A DNA stretch of 64,000 nucleotides from CAXBMB01 sp963976695. GTDB taxonomy: Bacteria > Pseudomonadota > Alphaproteobacteria > Kiloniellales > DSM-21159. This document shows positions 51,835 to 59,706 of the stretch, piece by piece. The stretch is taken from positions 5,708 through 69,707 of the forward strand of contig CAXBMB010000009.1 in NCBI GenBank assembly GCA_963976695.1. The letters run 5' to 3'. Below the pieces are notes generated by a model. The model was not told the DNA's origin, searched no databases, and saw nothing but the letters and a program-made list of their open reading frames with translations. Numbering within the stretch: the stretch's first letter is position 1; the number at the start of each line of letters is the position of its first letter. The position numbers and the translations under genes are program-made.

Positions 51835-51882
51835 ATGCAAAAATATTTGCATGAGATTATAAAAAGCGCAACATATTTGCGC
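51835..51882. promoter_or_regulatory. Two inverted repeats, candidate RpiR operators
   Basis: ATGCAAA-AATA-TTTGCAT (51835-51852) and GCGCAA-CATAT-TTGCGC (51866-51882) share a GCAA..ATATTTGC core. Their centres are about 30 bp apart, near three helical turns, and 58-105 bp upstream of the binding-protein ATG. Two similar, phased sites fit cooperative binding by the RpiR dimer encoded in the operon. The link to that protein is inferred. Confidence 0.55.
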
Positions 51883-52014
51883 AAAACTATTGCGGCGGCG
51901 GGTCCGGGGCGGTCGCGGGGAGTGGCCGGCTGGCGGGACCGCCGGGGGGCGTTGAGGGCGCTCGCCCCGGGGGCACAAGCCGGTGCGGCTGTAGCCCCGG
52001 GGCGACCGGGCGCG

Positions 52015-52968
52015 CTATGCCGGCGCCTGCCAAACGCCCGACCGGGCGGCCCGGCTGGCGTAGGTTGCAAAGTCCGTCGGCGCGCGGCCCAATGCGCGTT
52101 GTACGCCGTCACATAGCTGTGCGTTGCGACCGTCAAGCACGGTGGAAAACAGATAGTCCAACAGCCAGGCCAGGTTATCCGGCGCGCCCGATTGCGCCAC
52201 GCCGGCGAGAAAGGCCTGCTGGGAGATTTGGTGATACTCCACCGGCCGTCCGCTGGCACGGGCGATCTCCGCCGCCGCCTCGGCGAAGCTCAGCAGCCGG
52301 GGGCCGGTGACCTCGTAGACCTGGCCGGCATGGCCCGCCTCGGTCAGCGCGGCAACCACCACATCCGCCAGGTCGTCGAGGTCGACGAAGGGCTCCTTGA
52401 TATCGCCGGCGGGCAAGCTGATCTGGCCGGCCAACACCATGTCGAGAAATTCGCCCTCGGAAAAATTCTGGCTGAACCAGCTGGCACGCACCACGGTCCA
52501 GTCGAGGCCGGAGTCCTGAACCAGGCGCTCGCAGCGCTGGGCTTCCGCCTCGCCGCGCCCGGACAGCAGCACCAGACGCCGCGCCCCCTGGCGCGCGGCC
52601 TGTTGAACGAAGCGGCCGATGGTCTCGGTTGCGCCGGGGATCGCCAGGTCGGGGGCATAGGCGATGTAGACCGCCGTCACCGCGTCCAGTGCGGCCGGCC
52701 AGGTGGTCGGGTCGTCCCAGTCGAAGGCCGGATGGCTTGACCGGGAAACCGCCCGAATCGGCAGGCCGCGCCGGGCGAGGCGCGCGGCGACGCGGCCGCC
52801 GGTCTTGCCGGTTCCGCCGAGCACCAGAATGCGCGCCTGCCGTTCCGATCCCCGTTCTGATTCCGGTTCCGATTCCGGTTTTGCCGTCGATTTTGCGGCG
52901 CGGCGGCGTGGAACGCTGTCGTTGGTTGTTTGGCTGTCGGGCGTTGCTGTCTTGGTTGAGGTTTTCAT
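52015..52968 (-). CDS. NmrA-like NAD(P)-binding oxidoreductase
   Basis: 317 residues. A charged low-complexity N-terminal tail (about 1-44, with repeated P-E-S-E) precedes the Rossmann start ARILVLGGTGKTGGRVAARLARRG, in which GGTGKTG binds NAD(P). AIPGATETIGRFVQQAARQGARRLVLLSGRGEAEAQ and WTVVRASWFSQNFSE match the atypical SDR/NmrA group. It lacks the usual catalytic Tyr-x3-Lys. It is divergent from the TetR gene at 53040 and shares its double palindrome, so it is the likely regulated gene. It could be an NAD(P)H sensor or quinone reductase. Confidence 0.87.
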   Translation of the reverse strand: MKTSTKTATPDSQTTNDSVPRRRAAKSTAKPESEPESERGSERQARILVLGGTGKTGGRVAARLARRGLPIRAVSRSSHPAFDWDDPTTWPAALDAVTAVYIAYAPDLAIPGATETIGRFVQQAARQGARRLVLLSGRGEAEAQRCERLVQDSGLDWTVVRASWFSQNFSEGEFLDMVLAGQISLPAGDIKEPFVDLDDLADVVVAALTEAGHAGQVYEVTGPRLLSFAEAAAEIARASGRPVEYHQISQQAFLAGVAQSGAPDNLAWLLDYLFSTVLDGRNAQLCDGVQRALGRAPTDFATYASRAARSGVWQAPA

Positions 52969-53005
52969 GTTGCGTTTATCTCCTTGAGCTTGACACTGTG
53001 TAAAG

Positions 53006-53046
53006 TTGACAAGACGTCAAGTGGGGATATATTGACATCATGTCAA
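53006..53046. promoter_or_regulatory. Two TetR operators in the divergent promoter
   Basis: TTGAC-AAGAC-GTCAA (53006-53020) and TTGACAT-C-ATGTCAA (53032-53046) are two palindromes with the same TTGAC/GTCAA half-sites and centres 26 bp apart. The second covers the ATG of the TetR gene. They lie between the NmrA gene and the TetR gene, so autoregulation and control of both genes are likely. Confidence 0.75.
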
Positions 53047-53639
53047 GCATGAATAATCAAACCCGAGAAAAAATCCTGAACGCCGCCTGGCGGCTGCTGG
53101 AGGCCGCGCCGACCAAGGGCGTGCGGATGAGCGACATCGCCAAGGAAGCCCGGCTGAGCCGGCAGGCGCTCTACCTGCACTTTCCAACGCGCGCCGAGTT
53201 GCTGGTGGCGACCGCGCGCTATCTGGATGAGGTCAAAGACGTCGAACAGCGGCTGCTGGCGAGCCGGCGCGCGGAAACCGGCCTGGCGCGCCTGCATGCT
53301 TTTATCGACGCCTGGGGAAACTACATCCCGGAAATTTACGGTGTCGCCAAAGCCTTCCTTGCCATGCAGGCCACCGATGAGGCGGTGGCGCTGGCCTGGG
53401 ATGACCGCATGCGGGCGGTTCGCGAAGGTTGCCAGGCGGCGGTCGAGGCGCTGAAAAAAGACGGCGTGCTGTCGCCCGACCATGGGGAAGCGCAGGCAAC
53501 GGACATTTTGTGGACCCTGCTGTCGCTGCGCAATTGGGAACAGCTCACCCGCGACTGCGGCTGGTCGCAGCAGCGCTATATCGCGACAACCAAGCTTATT
53601 GCGACGCGGGTGCTGCTGCGCGACGCGGCGGCCGACTGA
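53040..53639 (+). CDS. TetR/AcrR family transcriptional regulator
   Basis: 199 residues; a second in-frame ATG at 53049 would free the operator from the coding region. The helix-turn-helix is TKGVRMSDIAKEARLSRQALYLHFPTRAELLVAT. The C-terminal part (about 60-199) is a helical ligand domain of unknown ligand. It is divergent from the NmrA-like gene. No ribosome site is obvious at either ATG, so translation may be leaderless or weak. Confidence 0.9.
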   Translation: MSSMNNQTREKILNAAWRLLEAAPTKGVRMSDIAKEARLSRQALYLHFPTRAELLVATARYLDEVKDVEQRLLASRRAETGLARLHAFIDAWGNYIPEIYGVAKAFLAMQATDEAVALAWDDRMRAVREGCQAAVEALKKDGVLSPDHGEAQATDILWTLLSLRNWEQLTRDCGWSQQRYIATTKLIATRVLLRDAAAD

Positions 53640-53761
53640 AGCCGCCGCCCGGCGCGGGCGAGATTGCAATTGCCGCGGCGTAAGCTTCCGCCTTACCATA
53701 CCACCAGACGTAGCGGCCCGGCGATCCGGCGCGGGCCGTCCTGCCATCCGGAGGCGGCGCC

Positions 53762-55441
53762 ATGAAACCCCGAAGCCCGATTTCCATCCTGCCGACCCAT
53801 GAGGTCTTCAACATGCCGCCCCATCTGGGCGATCAGGACCTTTGGGCCGACGACCGCGCCCTGCGTGACTGGACCGCGCTGCAGGGCGCCGACTGGGCGA
53901 CGGACCATCTGGCGCGGGTCGGGGCGCTGGCCGGGGCCGACGAAACCTTCGAGAAGGCCAACCAGGCCAATCGGCAGGGGCCGGAGCTGCGCGCCTTTGA
54001 TCGCTATGGCATGCGCCTCAACGCGGTGGAGTTTCATCCGGCCTATCACGACTTGATGACGTTGGCGGTCTCCAGCCAACTGCACAACTTCGCCTGGCAC
54101 CATGAAGGGCCGGGCGGTCATGTCGGGCAGGCGGCGCTGACCTACCTGTTCAGCCAGCCCGAAGGCGGCGTGCTGTGCCCGATGGCGATGACCTATTCGG
54201 TGGTGCCGGCCCTGCGCACCACCCCGACGGTCGAGGCCGAATGGATGCCACGGGTGCTGTCGAACAGCTACGACCGGCGCGATATTCCAGCCGCCGAAAA
54301 AACCGGCGCGTTGATCGGCATGTTCATGACCGAGAAACAGGGCGGCTCGGACGTGCGCTCCAACGCGACGACCGCCAGGCCGCAAGGCGCGGCCACCGGG
54401 GTCGGCGCCGACTATCTGCTGACCGGGCACAAGTTTTTCTGCTCGGCGCCGATGTGCGACGCTTTTCTGGTGTTGGCCCAGACCGAGGCCAAGGGCCTGT
54501 CCTGCTTCCTGGTGCCGCGGTGGGTTTCGCGCGGAACATCCCAGGCCGACCGCAACAATCTGTTCATCCAGCGGATCAAGGACAAGCTGGGCAACCGCTC
54601 CAATGCCTCGACCGAGATGGAGTTCCAGGACACCCTTGGCGTGATGGTGGGCGAAGAGGGCCGGGGCATTCCGACGATCCTCGAAATGGTTACCGGCAAT
54701 CGGCTCTACTGCGCCCTGGCCTCCGCCGGATTGATGCGGCAGGCGCTGGTGCAGGCGCTGCACCACACGGCGCACCGCAGCGCCTTTCAGAAGCGGCTGA
54801 TCCACCAGCCGCTGATGCGCAATGTGCTGGCCGACATGGCGGTGGAGGTCGAGGCGGCGCTGGCGTTGGGCCTGCGGGTGGCGCGCGCGATGGATCATCC
54901 CGAGGATCCGGCCGAGGTCGCCCTGGCCCGGGTCGGCACGGCGCTGGCGAAATACTGGAACTGCAAACGCGCGCCGAGCCTGGTGGTCGAGGCGCTGGAA
55001 TGCCATGGCGGGCCGGGCTATATCGAGGACTGCATCATGCCGCGGCTCTACCGCGAAGCGCCGGTTAACTCGATCTGGGAAGGCTCGGGCAATGTGGTGG
55101 GGCTGGATGTGCTGCGCGCGATCACCCGCGCGCCCGAGGTGGTCCCGGCGTTTTTTGACGAATTGGAAAAGGCCCGGGGCAACGACGCCAATCTGGATCG
55201 CGCCATCGCCGATCTTCGCGCCGAACTGGACGACCCGCGCGGCCTGGAGGGACGCATGCGCATGGTCACCGAGATGATGGCCCTGACCCTGCAGGGCGCA
55301 CTGCTGACCCGACAGGCCCCGGCGGCGGTGGCCGAGGCCTTCTGCGCCTCGCGCCTGGCGCCGCGCTATCGCGGCGCCTTCGGCACCCTGCCGGCGTCCT
55401 GCGATCTTGACGCCATCCTCGAGCGCGCCCGGCCGGGCTGA
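53762..55441 (+). CDS. aidB: AidB-like acyl-CoA dehydrogenase family protein
   Basis: 559 residues with a GGAGG site upstream of the ATG. The N-terminal extension PTHEVFNMPPHLGDQDLWADDRALRDW is the AidB hallmark. The flavin region has MFMTEKQGGSDVRSNATTA and HKFFCSAPMCDAFLVLA. The C-terminal part has ECHGGPGYIEDCIMPRLYREAPVNSIWEGSGNVVGLDVLRA, with the usual catalytic glutamate. E. coli AidB binds DNA and is made under alkylation stress. The length and tail fit AidB, not short-chain acyl-CoA dehydrogenase. A TetR gene follows. Confidence 0.9.
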   Translation: MKPRSPISILPTHEVFNMPPHLGDQDLWADDRALRDWTALQGADWATDHLARVGALAGADETFEKANQANRQGPELRAFDRYGMRLNAVEFHPAYHDLMTLAVSSQLHNFAWHHEGPGGHVGQAALTYLFSQPEGGVLCPMAMTYSVVPALRTTPTVEAEWMPRVLSNSYDRRDIPAAEKTGALIGMFMTEKQGGSDVRSNATTARPQGAATGVGADYLLTGHKFFCSAPMCDAFLVLAQTEAKGLSCFLVPRWVSRGTSQADRNNLFIQRIKDKLGNRSNASTEMEFQDTLGVMVGEEGRGIPTILEMVTGNRLYCALASAGLMRQALVQALHHTAHRSAFQKRLIHQPLMRNVLADMAVEVEAALALGLRVARAMDHPEDPAEVALARVGTALAKYWNCKRAPSLVVEALECHGGPGYIEDCIMPRLYREAPVNSIWEGSGNVVGLDVLRAITRAPEVVPAFFDELEKARGNDANLDRAIADLRAELDDPRGLEGRMRMVTEMMALTLQGALLTRQAPAAVAEAFCASRLAPRYRGAFGTLPASCDLDAILERARPG

Positions 55442-55647
55442 TCAGCGGCGCGCCGGCCGCCGATCCGCCGCCGATCGGACGGGCCAGCAGGGCGCGCCAG
55501 ACCGCCAGGCCGTCCGGTGGGTTGATTTGCGCGGACGTTAGCGCGCCGATCCGACTGACCGTCGGGGCGCCGGCGTAGGGTGCGCCGGTGTATTTTATCA
55601 CCGTTTTTGACCGCCGTCCCTTGCGGGAATGTCTCCGACTTCCTATA

Positions 55648-55667
55648 TGACTGACGCGCCAGTCAGT
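55648..55667. promoter_or_regulatory. Palindromic operator of the second TetR gene
   Basis: TGACTGACGCGCCAGTCAGT holds inverted half-sites ACTGAC and GTCAGT with a 6-base spacer (and TGACTG/CAGTCA nested in it). It ends 13 bp before the TetR ATG at 55680 and looks like an AcrR-type autoregulatory site. Confidence 0.7.
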
Positions 55668-55679
55668 TTAGAGGTCGAG

Positions 55680-56300
55680 ATGGATCAAGACAGGAAAACA
55701 GCAACCGGCGACCGGCTTGCCGCCGCTGCGGTCCAGGTGTTCGAGGCGCGGGGCTTTCACGCCGCGCGGGTGTCGGATATCGCCGCGGCCGCCGGTGTGG
55801 CCAAGGGGACCTTCTATCTCTATTTCGCCAGCAAAGAGGCGATTTTTCACCACCTGATCGACGATTTTTTCCACCGTCTGATCGGGGCGACCCTGGCGCG
55901 TTATCCCGCCGATGCGGTGGCCGACCGACAGGCCCTGAGCCGACAACTCGGCGAGATGTGGGTTTCGATCCTGACGAGTTGCCGCCAGGAGCCGGCGTTG
56001 ACTGCGCTGGTGCTGCGCGAGTCCCTGGCGCTCGGCGGCGACGCGCGCGCCCAGGTCGAGCGGCATTTCACCGCCATTGCCGACGCCGTTACAGGCTATT
56101 TCGACGATCTTAGCGCCCGCGGTCTGGTGCGCGGCGGCATCGGCGCGGCCTCCGCCTGGGCGATCCTGGGGCTAATCGAGCGGGCGGTCCACTACGCCGT
56201 CACCGTCGCGCCGGAACGCGAGATCGCCACGCTGGCGCAGGAGTTTCTGGCGTTGGAATTGACCGGGCTTGTGGGCATCGGGCCTGACCCGGCGGGCTAG
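55680..56300 (+). CDS. TetR/AcrR family transcriptional regulator
   Basis: 206 residues from MDQDRKTATGDRLAAAAVQVFEARG; the start at 55629 would overlap the operator. The helix-turn-helix is ARVSDIAAAAGVAKGTFYLYFASKEAIFHHLIDDF. The ligand domain continues to position 206 with ALVLRESLALGGDARAQVERHF. It lies 58 bp before the saccharopine-dehydrogenase-like gene on the same strand and may regulate that gene and itself. Confidence 0.92.
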   Translation: MDQDRKTATGDRLAAAAVQVFEARGFHAARVSDIAAAAGVAKGTFYLYFASKEAIFHHLIDDFFHRLIGATLARYPADAVADRQALSRQLGEMWVSILTSCRQEPALTALVLRESLALGGDARAQVERHFTAIADAVTGYFDDLSARGLVRGGIGAASAWAILGLIERAVHYAVTVAPEREIATLAQEFLALELTGLVGIGPDPAG

Positions 56301-56358
56301 CCAGGACGGTTGGCGCCGGAATTTTCCGTCCCGACTTTAAACATGATGAGGGCAAGTC

Positions 56359-57489
56359 ATGAACAGTTTATCAGCAGTGAAAGCGGCGGCGGACCCGACT
56401 TCCGAGCGCCAACCCCGCTTGGACGGGAAGATCCTGATCATCGGCGGTTACGGCCAGGTTGGGCAGATGATCGCCGTGCGCTTGGCCACGCTGTTTCCCG
56501 GTCGCGTGGTGGTGGCCGGACGCAGCCTGGCCAAGGCGCGGGCCGCCGCCGCCGGGATCGGCCACGGCGTCGAAGCGCGGGCGCTGGATATCTTTGCCGT
56601 GGATAACGCCGCCGCCTTGGATGGCGTGGCTCTGGTGCTGGTCTGCCTCGACCAGACCGACAGGCGGTTCGCCGCGCAGTGCCTGGCGCGCGGCCTGCGC
56701 TATCTCGACATCAGCGCCGACTATGGCTTCCTGTCACAGGTCGAGGAACTCGATGCCTGCGCCCGGCAGACCGGGGCAACGGCGCTGCTGAGCGTTGGGG
56801 TGGCGCCCGGATTGACCAATTTGCTGGCGGCGCGCGCCTGCGCGACGATGGCGGGGGTCGCGCGCCTCGACATTCTGCTGGAGATCGGCCTTGGCGATCA
56901 CCATGGCCAGGCGGCGATCGAGTGGCTGTTCGACAATCTGGACGTCGTCTATCAGGTGCGCGAGGCTGGCCGCCTGAAGTCGGTCCGCAGTTTCGGCGAC
57001 AGCCTGGACCTGGCGCTGCCGGGAGCCAAGACCGCCCGTCCGGCCTATCGCTTCAATTTTTCCGACCAGCAGGTCATCGGACGCACCTTGGATGTGCCGA
57101 CGGTCTCGACCTGGATCCGCTTCGAAGATCGGCTGCCAACCTGGATTTTCGCCAAGGCCGCGCAAGGCGGTCTGGGGCGGCTGTTGCGGCGGCGCTGGTG
57201 GCGCAAGCTGGCGGTCTGGCTGTTCATGAACGTCCATATGGGTTCGGACCGCTGCGGCGTGGCGGTGCGGGCGACGGCAAGCGCGGCGGCGGGCGGCAAG
57301 GAACTGCTGCTCGGCGTGGTCGGCCGCAAGGAGGCGTTGATGACCGCCATCGTCGCCGCCGAGACCGCCCGTCAGGCCTTGCTCGGCGACCTGCCGGCCG
57401 GCGTGGTGCACAGCGAGCAGGCGATCGACCTGGAGGCGGTTATTCAAGCGCTCGACAAGGAATTGCCCGATCTCGCCGTCACGCTGTAG
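56359..57489 (+). CDS. Saccharopine dehydrogenase-like NAD(P)-binding protein
   Basis: 376 residues with GAGGG upstream of the ATG. GKILIIGGYGQVGQMIAVRLATLFPGRVVVAGRSLAKARAAAA is the NAD(P) Rossmann start with GGYGQVG, followed by LVLVCLDQTDRRFAAQCLARGLRYLDISADYGF, as in the saccharopine dehydrogenase N-terminal family. The C-terminal part has a basic Trp/Arg cluster (RRRWWRKLAVWLFMNVHMGSDRCG) unlike lysine-pathway enzymes. The substrate is unknown. Its 3' end overlaps the tail of the MaoC-Pta gene on the other strand by 11 bp. Confidence 0.8.
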   Translation: MNSLSAVKAAADPTSERQPRLDGKILIIGGYGQVGQMIAVRLATLFPGRVVVAGRSLAKARAAAAGIGHGVEARALDIFAVDNAAALDGVALVLVCLDQTDRRFAAQCLARGLRYLDISADYGFLSQVEELDACARQTGATALLSVGVAPGLTNLLAARACATMAGVARLDILLEIGLGDHHGQAAIEWLFDNLDVVYQVREAGRLKSVRSFGDSLDLALPGAKTARPAYRFNFSDQQVIGRTLDVPTVSTWIRFEDRLPTWIFAKAAQGGLGRLLRRRWWRKLAVWLFMNVHMGSDRCGVAVRATASAAAGGKELLLGVVGRKEALMTAIVAAETARQALLGDLPAGVVHSEQAIDLEAVIQALDKELPDLAVTL

Positions 57490-58918
57490 AAAGAAGCGCT
57501 TCGTCGGCCTGGCGGTCTTCGTCTGGCGCCGCCGACCGGCGCACGAAGAGCTGCGCCAACGCCGCCGAGGCAAGCCGGGACAGTTGGTCGTCGGCGCGGC
57601 TGGTCAACATGATCGGCACCCGCGCCCCCAGCACAATCCCGGCGGCTTCGGCGCCGGCGAGATAGATCAACTGCTTGGCCATCATGTTGCCGGCCTCCAA
57701 GTCGGGCGCGACAAGAATGTCGGCGTCGCCGGCCACCGGCGAGACCAGACCCTTGGTCGCGGCGGCGGTGGGTGAGATTGCGTTGTCAAAGGCCAGCGGA
57801 CCGTCGACGACGCCGCCGCTGATCTGGCCTCGGTCGGCCATCTTGCAGAGCGCCGCCGCATCCAGTGTCGAGGCGATTTTCGGCGAAACCGTCTCTACCG
57901 CCGACAGCAGCGCCACCTTGGGCCGGGCGATGCCAAGCGCCTGCGCCAGATCGATGGCGTTCTGTACGATGTCGCGCTTGTCGTCGAGGTTCGGGTAGAT
58001 GTTGATCGCCGCGTCGGTGATGAACAGCGGCTTGGGATAGTGGGGTACGTCCAGGCCATAGATATGGCTGATCCGGCGTTCGGTGCGCAGACCGCTTGTC
58101 CGGTCCACCACCGCCGCCATCAACTCGTCGGTATGCAGCTTGCCCTTCATCAGGGCCTCGACCTTGGCTTGCCGCGCCAAGGTTACCGCCATTTCGGCGG
58201 CGGCATGGCTGTGGGGACAGTCGACGATCTCGCTGTCGCCGAGGTCGCAGCCGGCCTCGGCGGCGGCGGCTTCGATCCGGGCGCGCGGGCCCACCAGAAC
58301 CGGGATGATTAGGCCTTGGCGCGCCGCTGCGAGCGCCCCCGACAGCGACAGCGCGTCACAGGGATGGACCACGGCGGTTCGCACCGGCGCGAGGTCGCGC
58401 GTGGCGGCGATCAGCGCCTTGTAGCGCGCGCCGCGTTCGTGCAAGTGCACCTCCGGCAGAAGGGCGCGCGGCCGCCGGACCTTCTCGGTCGGCGCGATCA
58501 CCTCGGCCACGCCCTCGATCACCATTTCACCGGCCTGGTTGGTGCAAAGACAGTCGAGAATCAGGCGGCTTTTTTCCGGCTTTTTCTCCCGCACCGTCAC
58601 CCGCACCGTCACCGTTTCGCCCAGTCCGACCGGGCGGCAGAAGTGCAGCGACTGATTGAGGTAGATCGTGCCGGGTCCGGGCAATTCGGTCCCAAGCAGC
58701 GCGGAAATCAGCGCGCCGCCCCACATCCCGTGGGCGATGACCTTGTGGAACAGATCGGTCTTGGCGTAGGCCTCGTCGACATGGGCGGGATTGATGTCCC
58801 CGGACATGACGGCGAAAAGCTCGATGTCTTCGCGCCGCAGCGTTCGAACCAACTCGGCCGATTGGCCAACCTCGATCTCGTCGAATGTTTTGTTCTCGAT
58901 ATAGTGGATCTTATTCAT
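57479..58918 (-). CDS. Bifunctional enoyl-CoA hydratase (MaoC)/phosphate acetyltransferase fusion
   Basis: 479 residues from MNKIHYIENKTFDEIEVGQSAELVRT. The MaoC/R-hydratase domain covers about 1-140 with FAVMSGDINPAHVDEAYAKTDLFHKVIAHGMWGGALISALLGTELPG, including the catalytic D-x4-H pair. The phosphotransacetylase domain covers about 170-470 (TAVVHPCDALSLSGALAAARQGLIIPVLVGP; VEALMKGKLHTDELMAAV; LVAPDLEAGNMMAKQLIYL). This fusion is a known proteobacterial type found with fabI and often ackA. No acetate kinase gene is present here. It would link (R)-3-hydroxyacyl/crotonyl-CoA with acetyl phosphate. Confidence 0.92.
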   Translation of the reverse strand: MNKIHYIENKTFDEIEVGQSAELVRTLRREDIELFAVMSGDINPAHVDEAYAKTDLFHKVIAHGMWGGALISALLGTELPGPGTIYLNQSLHFCRPVGLGETVTVRVTVREKKPEKSRLILDCLCTNQAGEMVIEGVAEVIAPTEKVRRPRALLPEVHLHERGARYKALIAATRDLAPVRTAVVHPCDALSLSGALAAARQGLIIPVLVGPRARIEAAAAEAGCDLGDSEIVDCPHSHAAAEMAVTLARQAKVEALMKGKLHTDELMAAVVDRTSGLRTERRISHIYGLDVPHYPKPLFITDAAINIYPNLDDKRDIVQNAIDLAQALGIARPKVALLSAVETVSPKIASTLDAAALCKMADRGQISGGVVDGPLAFDNAISPTAAATKGLVSPVAGDADILVAPDLEAGNMMAKQLIYLAGAEAAGIVLGARVPIMLTSRADDQLSRLASAALAQLFVRRSAAPDEDRQADEALLSTA

Positions 58919-58925
58919 CGAACGC

Positions 58926-59702
58926 TCATGCCATGATGTGATAGCCGGCATCGACATAGGTGATGTTGCCGGTAACCGAACGGGCGTAGTCGGACGCGAG
59001 GAAGGTTGCGAAGGCCCCGACCTCCTCGACGCTGACCAGCCGCCGTTTGGGCGCGCGGGCGCGGGCGTCGTCGATCAGTGCGTCGAAGTGGGTGATGCCG
59101 GACGCCGCGCGGGTCTCGATCGGTCCGGGGGACAGCGCGTTGACACGGATCTCTTTCGGTCCCAACTCGGCCGCCATGTAGCGAGTGACCGATTCAAGCG
59201 CCGACTTGACCGGCCCCATGATGTTGTAGTGGTCGACGACCTTTTCCGCACCGTAGTAGCTGACCGTAAGCAGACAGCCGCCGTCGGTCATCAAGGGCTC
59301 GGCCAGCCGGGCCATGCGGATGAAGGAGTGAACCGAGACGTCCATGGCCTGCGCGAAGCCGTCGCGCGAGCAGTCGACAACCCGGCCGTGCAGGTCTTCC
59401 TTGGGGCAGTGGGCGATCGAATGCAGGAGAAAGTCCAGCCGCCCCCAGCGGCGGTTGATTTCGGCGAATACCGCTTCCATCTCGCCGGTCGCCTCGACAT
59501 CGAGCGGCATCAGGATTTCGCTGCCGATCTCCTCGGCCACCGGCGCGACGTATGGCTCACTCCTGTCGTTGAGATAGGTGACGGCCAGGTCCGCGCCGGC
59601 GTCGGCGAAAGCCTTTGCGCAGCCTGCGGCGATCGAGTGCTGGTTGGCGATGCCGACCACCAGCCCCTTTTTTCCGCTCAGCAAACTTGGCGGCAAATGC
59701 AT
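58926..59702 (-). CDS. fabI: Enoyl-[acyl-carrier-protein] reductase (NADH)
   Basis: 258 residues from MHLPPSLLSGKKGLVVGIANQHSIAAGCAKAF. The GIANQHSIA loop binds NAD. The catalytic residues are Y149, Y159 and K166 in LTVSYYGAEKVVDHYNIMGPVKSALE, with the Y-x6-K spacing diagnostic for FabI. SIAHCPKEDLHGRVVDCSRDGFAQAMDVS is also conserved. It performs the last reduction of each fatty acid elongation round; in this cluster it may also use crotonyl-type substrates. It sits 4 bp after phaC and 7 bp before the MaoC-Pta gene. Confidence 0.95.
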   Translation of the reverse strand: MHLPPSLLSGKKGLVVGIANQHSIAAGCAKAFADAGADLAVTYLNDRSEPYVAPVAEEIGSEILMPLDVEATGEMEAVFAEINRRWGRLDFLLHSIAHCPKEDLHGRVVDCSRDGFAQAMDVSVHSFIRMARLAEPLMTDGGCLLTVSYYGAEKVVDHYNIMGPVKSALESVTRYMAAELGPKEIRVNALSPGPIETRAASGITHFDALIDDARARAPKRRLVSVEEVGAFATFLASDYARSVTGNITYVDAGYHIMA

Positions 59703-59706
59703 TGAC

